DNA of 64,000 nt, from assembly GCA_037200985.1 (NCBI GenBank), contig JBBCGJ010000001.1:4440756-4504755 (forward strand). Direction: 5' to 3'. The translations under genes and the position numbers were made by a program. The notes beneath the pieces are model-generated. The model ran no database searches, was not told the origin of the DNA, and saw only the letters and a program-made list of their open reading frames with translations. Shown here one piece after another: positions 62,676-64,000 of this stretch. Source of the stretch: Rhizomicrobium sp. GTDB lineage: Bacteria; Pseudomonadota; Alphaproteobacteria; Micropepsales; Micropepsaceae. Position 1 is the first letter of the stretch. Each line of letters opens with the position of its first letter.

Positions 62676-63558
62676 CGAGACGACGCTGAAAGAACTCGAA
62701 AGTCGCGTCCGCGACGCGTTCCCGCGCCTCGCCTTCGCGAAGGCCGAGCTGAACGACTATGGCGAGGACAATGTCGTCCTTGTGCTCGACCGCGAATGGA
62801 TCGTGCGGGCGCCGCGCACGCCCGAATATCTGTGGCGCTTCGCGGCCGAGCTGTCGCTCCTCGAGGCGCTGCGGCCGGTCTCGCCCGTTGCCGTCCCCCA
62901 CTACGAATTCGTGGCGCCGGATCGCGGCATGGGCGCCTATCGCATGATCCCGGGCACCGAATTGACGCCGCCGGTCTTCGCGCTGCTGGAGCGGCAGGCA
63001 CAGCGGTCGGCGCTGATCGCGCTCGGCGATTTCCTGAGCGTGCTGCACGGCCTTCCCGAGCAGACGATCCGCCAGCCGGACGGCATGATCCAGCGGTGCT
63101 GGAGCGGCGAGCAATATGCGGCGCGCTATCGCGGCATGCGGCGCGCGAAAATCGCCCGGGTGACGCCCGAAGCCATGTTGAAGCGTTTCGACGCCTTTCA
63201 CGCCGCTTTGGAGACGCAGGAGCTCCCGGTGTCTCGCCTAGTGCATGACGATCTCACCGAGGATCACATCCTGGTCCGCCCGGACGGCGCCTTGGGCGGC
63301 GTCATCGACTTCAGCGACGCCGCGATCGGCGATCCCGCGGCCGACTTCGCCTGGTTCTGGCGCCTGGGCGAGGCGAATGTCGATCTGGTGCTCGCGCATT
63401 ATCGCTGGGCCGACCCGGAACTGAAGATACGGGCGCGGTGGAATTATGTGCGGTTCCTGATCAACCAGATCGCCTATGGTGACAAGGCCAAGTGGAATCT
63501 GGCGCCGGACCAGGCGTTCGCAGAGCTGGACGGGCACCAGAAGCAGCTCGGATTTTGA
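62665..63558 (+). CDS. Aminoglycoside-phosphotransferase-like kinase
   Basis: A 297-residue APH-fold kinase. The catalytic loop is RLVHDDLTEDHILV (HDDLxxxH form, as in some macrolide kinases), and the metal Asp is in VIDFSDAAIGDPAADFAW. VLVLDREWIVRAPRTPEY provides the N-lobe Lys/Arg region. GTG 62665 overlaps the phosphatase gene by 11 bases. Substrate unknown; not evidence of drug resistance. Confidence 0.82.
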   Translation: MTSDETTLKELESRVRDAFPRLAFAKAELNDYGEDNVVLVLDREWIVRAPRTPEYLWRFAAELSLLEALRPVSPVAVPHYEFVAPDRGMGAYRMIPGTELTPPVFALLERQAQRSALIALGDFLSVLHGLPEQTIRQPDGMIQRCWSGEQYAARYRGMRRAKIARVTPEAMLKRFDAFHAALETQELPVSRLVHDDLTEDHILVRPDGALGGVIDFSDAAIGDPAADFAWFWRLGEANVDLVLAHYRWADPELKIRARWNYVRFLINQIAYGDKAKWNLAPDQAFAELDGHQKQLGF

Positions 63559-63585
63559 GGCGTCAGCTTCTCGGTAGCGGAGAGA

Positions 63586-64000
63586 TCAGGTCAGTCCCAG
63601 TCTCGCGAACTGCTCGTCCGGCGCGTCGACGCTTTTCAGCGCCTCGCGCAGCATCGCGGCCATATCCTTTTCCAGTCCGCTGCCGGCGAGATTGTTCTCC
63701 TCGCCGGGATCCTGCGTCAGATCGTAGAGGTGGTTGCCCGAGAACCGCGCCATGGCCCAGAACGGCACCGCGTCGCTCTCGTCCCAGGTCTGGCGGATCA
63801 CCGGCACATTGGCGCCGGGCATGCGATCCAGCCGGGCGCGCGCGTCGGGCAGGGGCATCTCCTGCTCGCGATTGAGAAAATGCGTCGGCATGGTCGACCA
63901 GCGGTTCGACCAGGCGCCCAGCGGCCGGTTGGCCCCGGCCGGCGCGCGGGCATATTTCCGCTTGCCGTCGATCAGGTGCACTTCACGGCCCCACACACCG
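63586..64000 (-). CDS. Sulfatase family protein (C-terminal part, 5' end outside window)
   Basis: The visible 137 codons are the C-terminus of an arylsulfatase-type enzyme. NHLYDLTQDPGEENNLAGSG is the typical closing element of sulfatases, and VHLIDGKRKYARAP precedes it. The catalytic Cys/Ser motif and metal residues lie upstream, beyond base 64000. The frame is open to the edge. It is convergent with the kinase gene. Substrate (sulfate ester or phosphonate) not determined. Confidence 0.82.
   Translation of the reverse strand, partial: GVWGREVHLIDGKRKYARAPAGANRPLGAWSNRWSTMPTHFLNREQEMPLPDARARLDRMPGANVPVIRQTWDESDAVPFWAMARFSGNHLYDLTQDPGEENNLAGSGLEKDMAAMLREALKSVDAPDEQFARLGLT

Overview
The window is about 66% GC chromosomal DNA of an alphaproteobacterium. 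The best markers are gcrA (an alphaproteobacterial cell-cycle regulator), COQ4-type ubiquinone biosynthesis, metZ-type methionine synthesis, and the palindromic repeats typical of such genomes. The exact genus cannot be read from the sequence. No rRNA, tRNA or CRISPR array was seen, and there is no prophage.

Layout. 1-10 kb: 3' part of coq4, then lipid and acyl-CoA genes (acyl-CoA ligase, trifunctional FadJ-like enzyme, enoyl-CoA hydratase, SDR, TetR) with a TacA/TacT-type toxin-antitoxin pair. 10-20 kb: metallo-hydrolase, putative outer-membrane protein, ettA, a VapBC-type pair, then a tightly coupled pair: a dCache sensor protein and a pentameric ligand-gated ion channel. An mlaC gene follows, next to a wrecked mlaA. 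20-26 kb: methionine block, an ArsR-methyltransferase regulator overlapping metF, followed by metH. 26-36 kb: two-lobed aspartic protease, TPR protein, SDR, fused 5-oxoprolinase, TerB-J protein, small membrane and RHH proteins, siderophore-interacting protein. 36-43 kb: amidase, an IS110/IS1111-type insertion sequence, a double TetR regulator and two MFS transporters. 43-48 kb: alkylation repair (Ada-AlkA fusion plus Ogt) and phoR-phoU-phoB with a clear Pho box. 48-64 kb: gpx, a decayed ParDE pair, then gcrA-argD-argF...hslO...apaG...metZ, interrupted by accessory inserts and a folE-argE-VOC operon. The window ends with TerB, SixA-type phosphatase, a phosphotransferase and the 3' end of a sulfatase gene.

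Themes. (1) Overlapping start/stop codons (ATGA, GTGA, TGATG) define many operons: dCache-pLGIC, regulator-metF, phoU-phoB, argD-argF, folE-argE-VOC, VapBC, TacAT and others. (2) Three or more families of palindromic repeats pepper the region. Some lie in frame inside genes (5-oxoprolinase, amidase). One supplies the ribosome-binding site and start context of metZ. One family brackets a DUF559 nuclease gene as inverted repeats. (3) Several operators can be read directly: TacAT, VapBC, the SahR-like site before metF, the Pho box, and a DnaA-box-like site before gcrA. (4) Decay is visible in mlaA, parE and an HTH antitoxin.

The strongest candidates for undescribed biology are the dCache-pLGIC two-gene sensory unit and the repeat-bracketed DUF559 gene.
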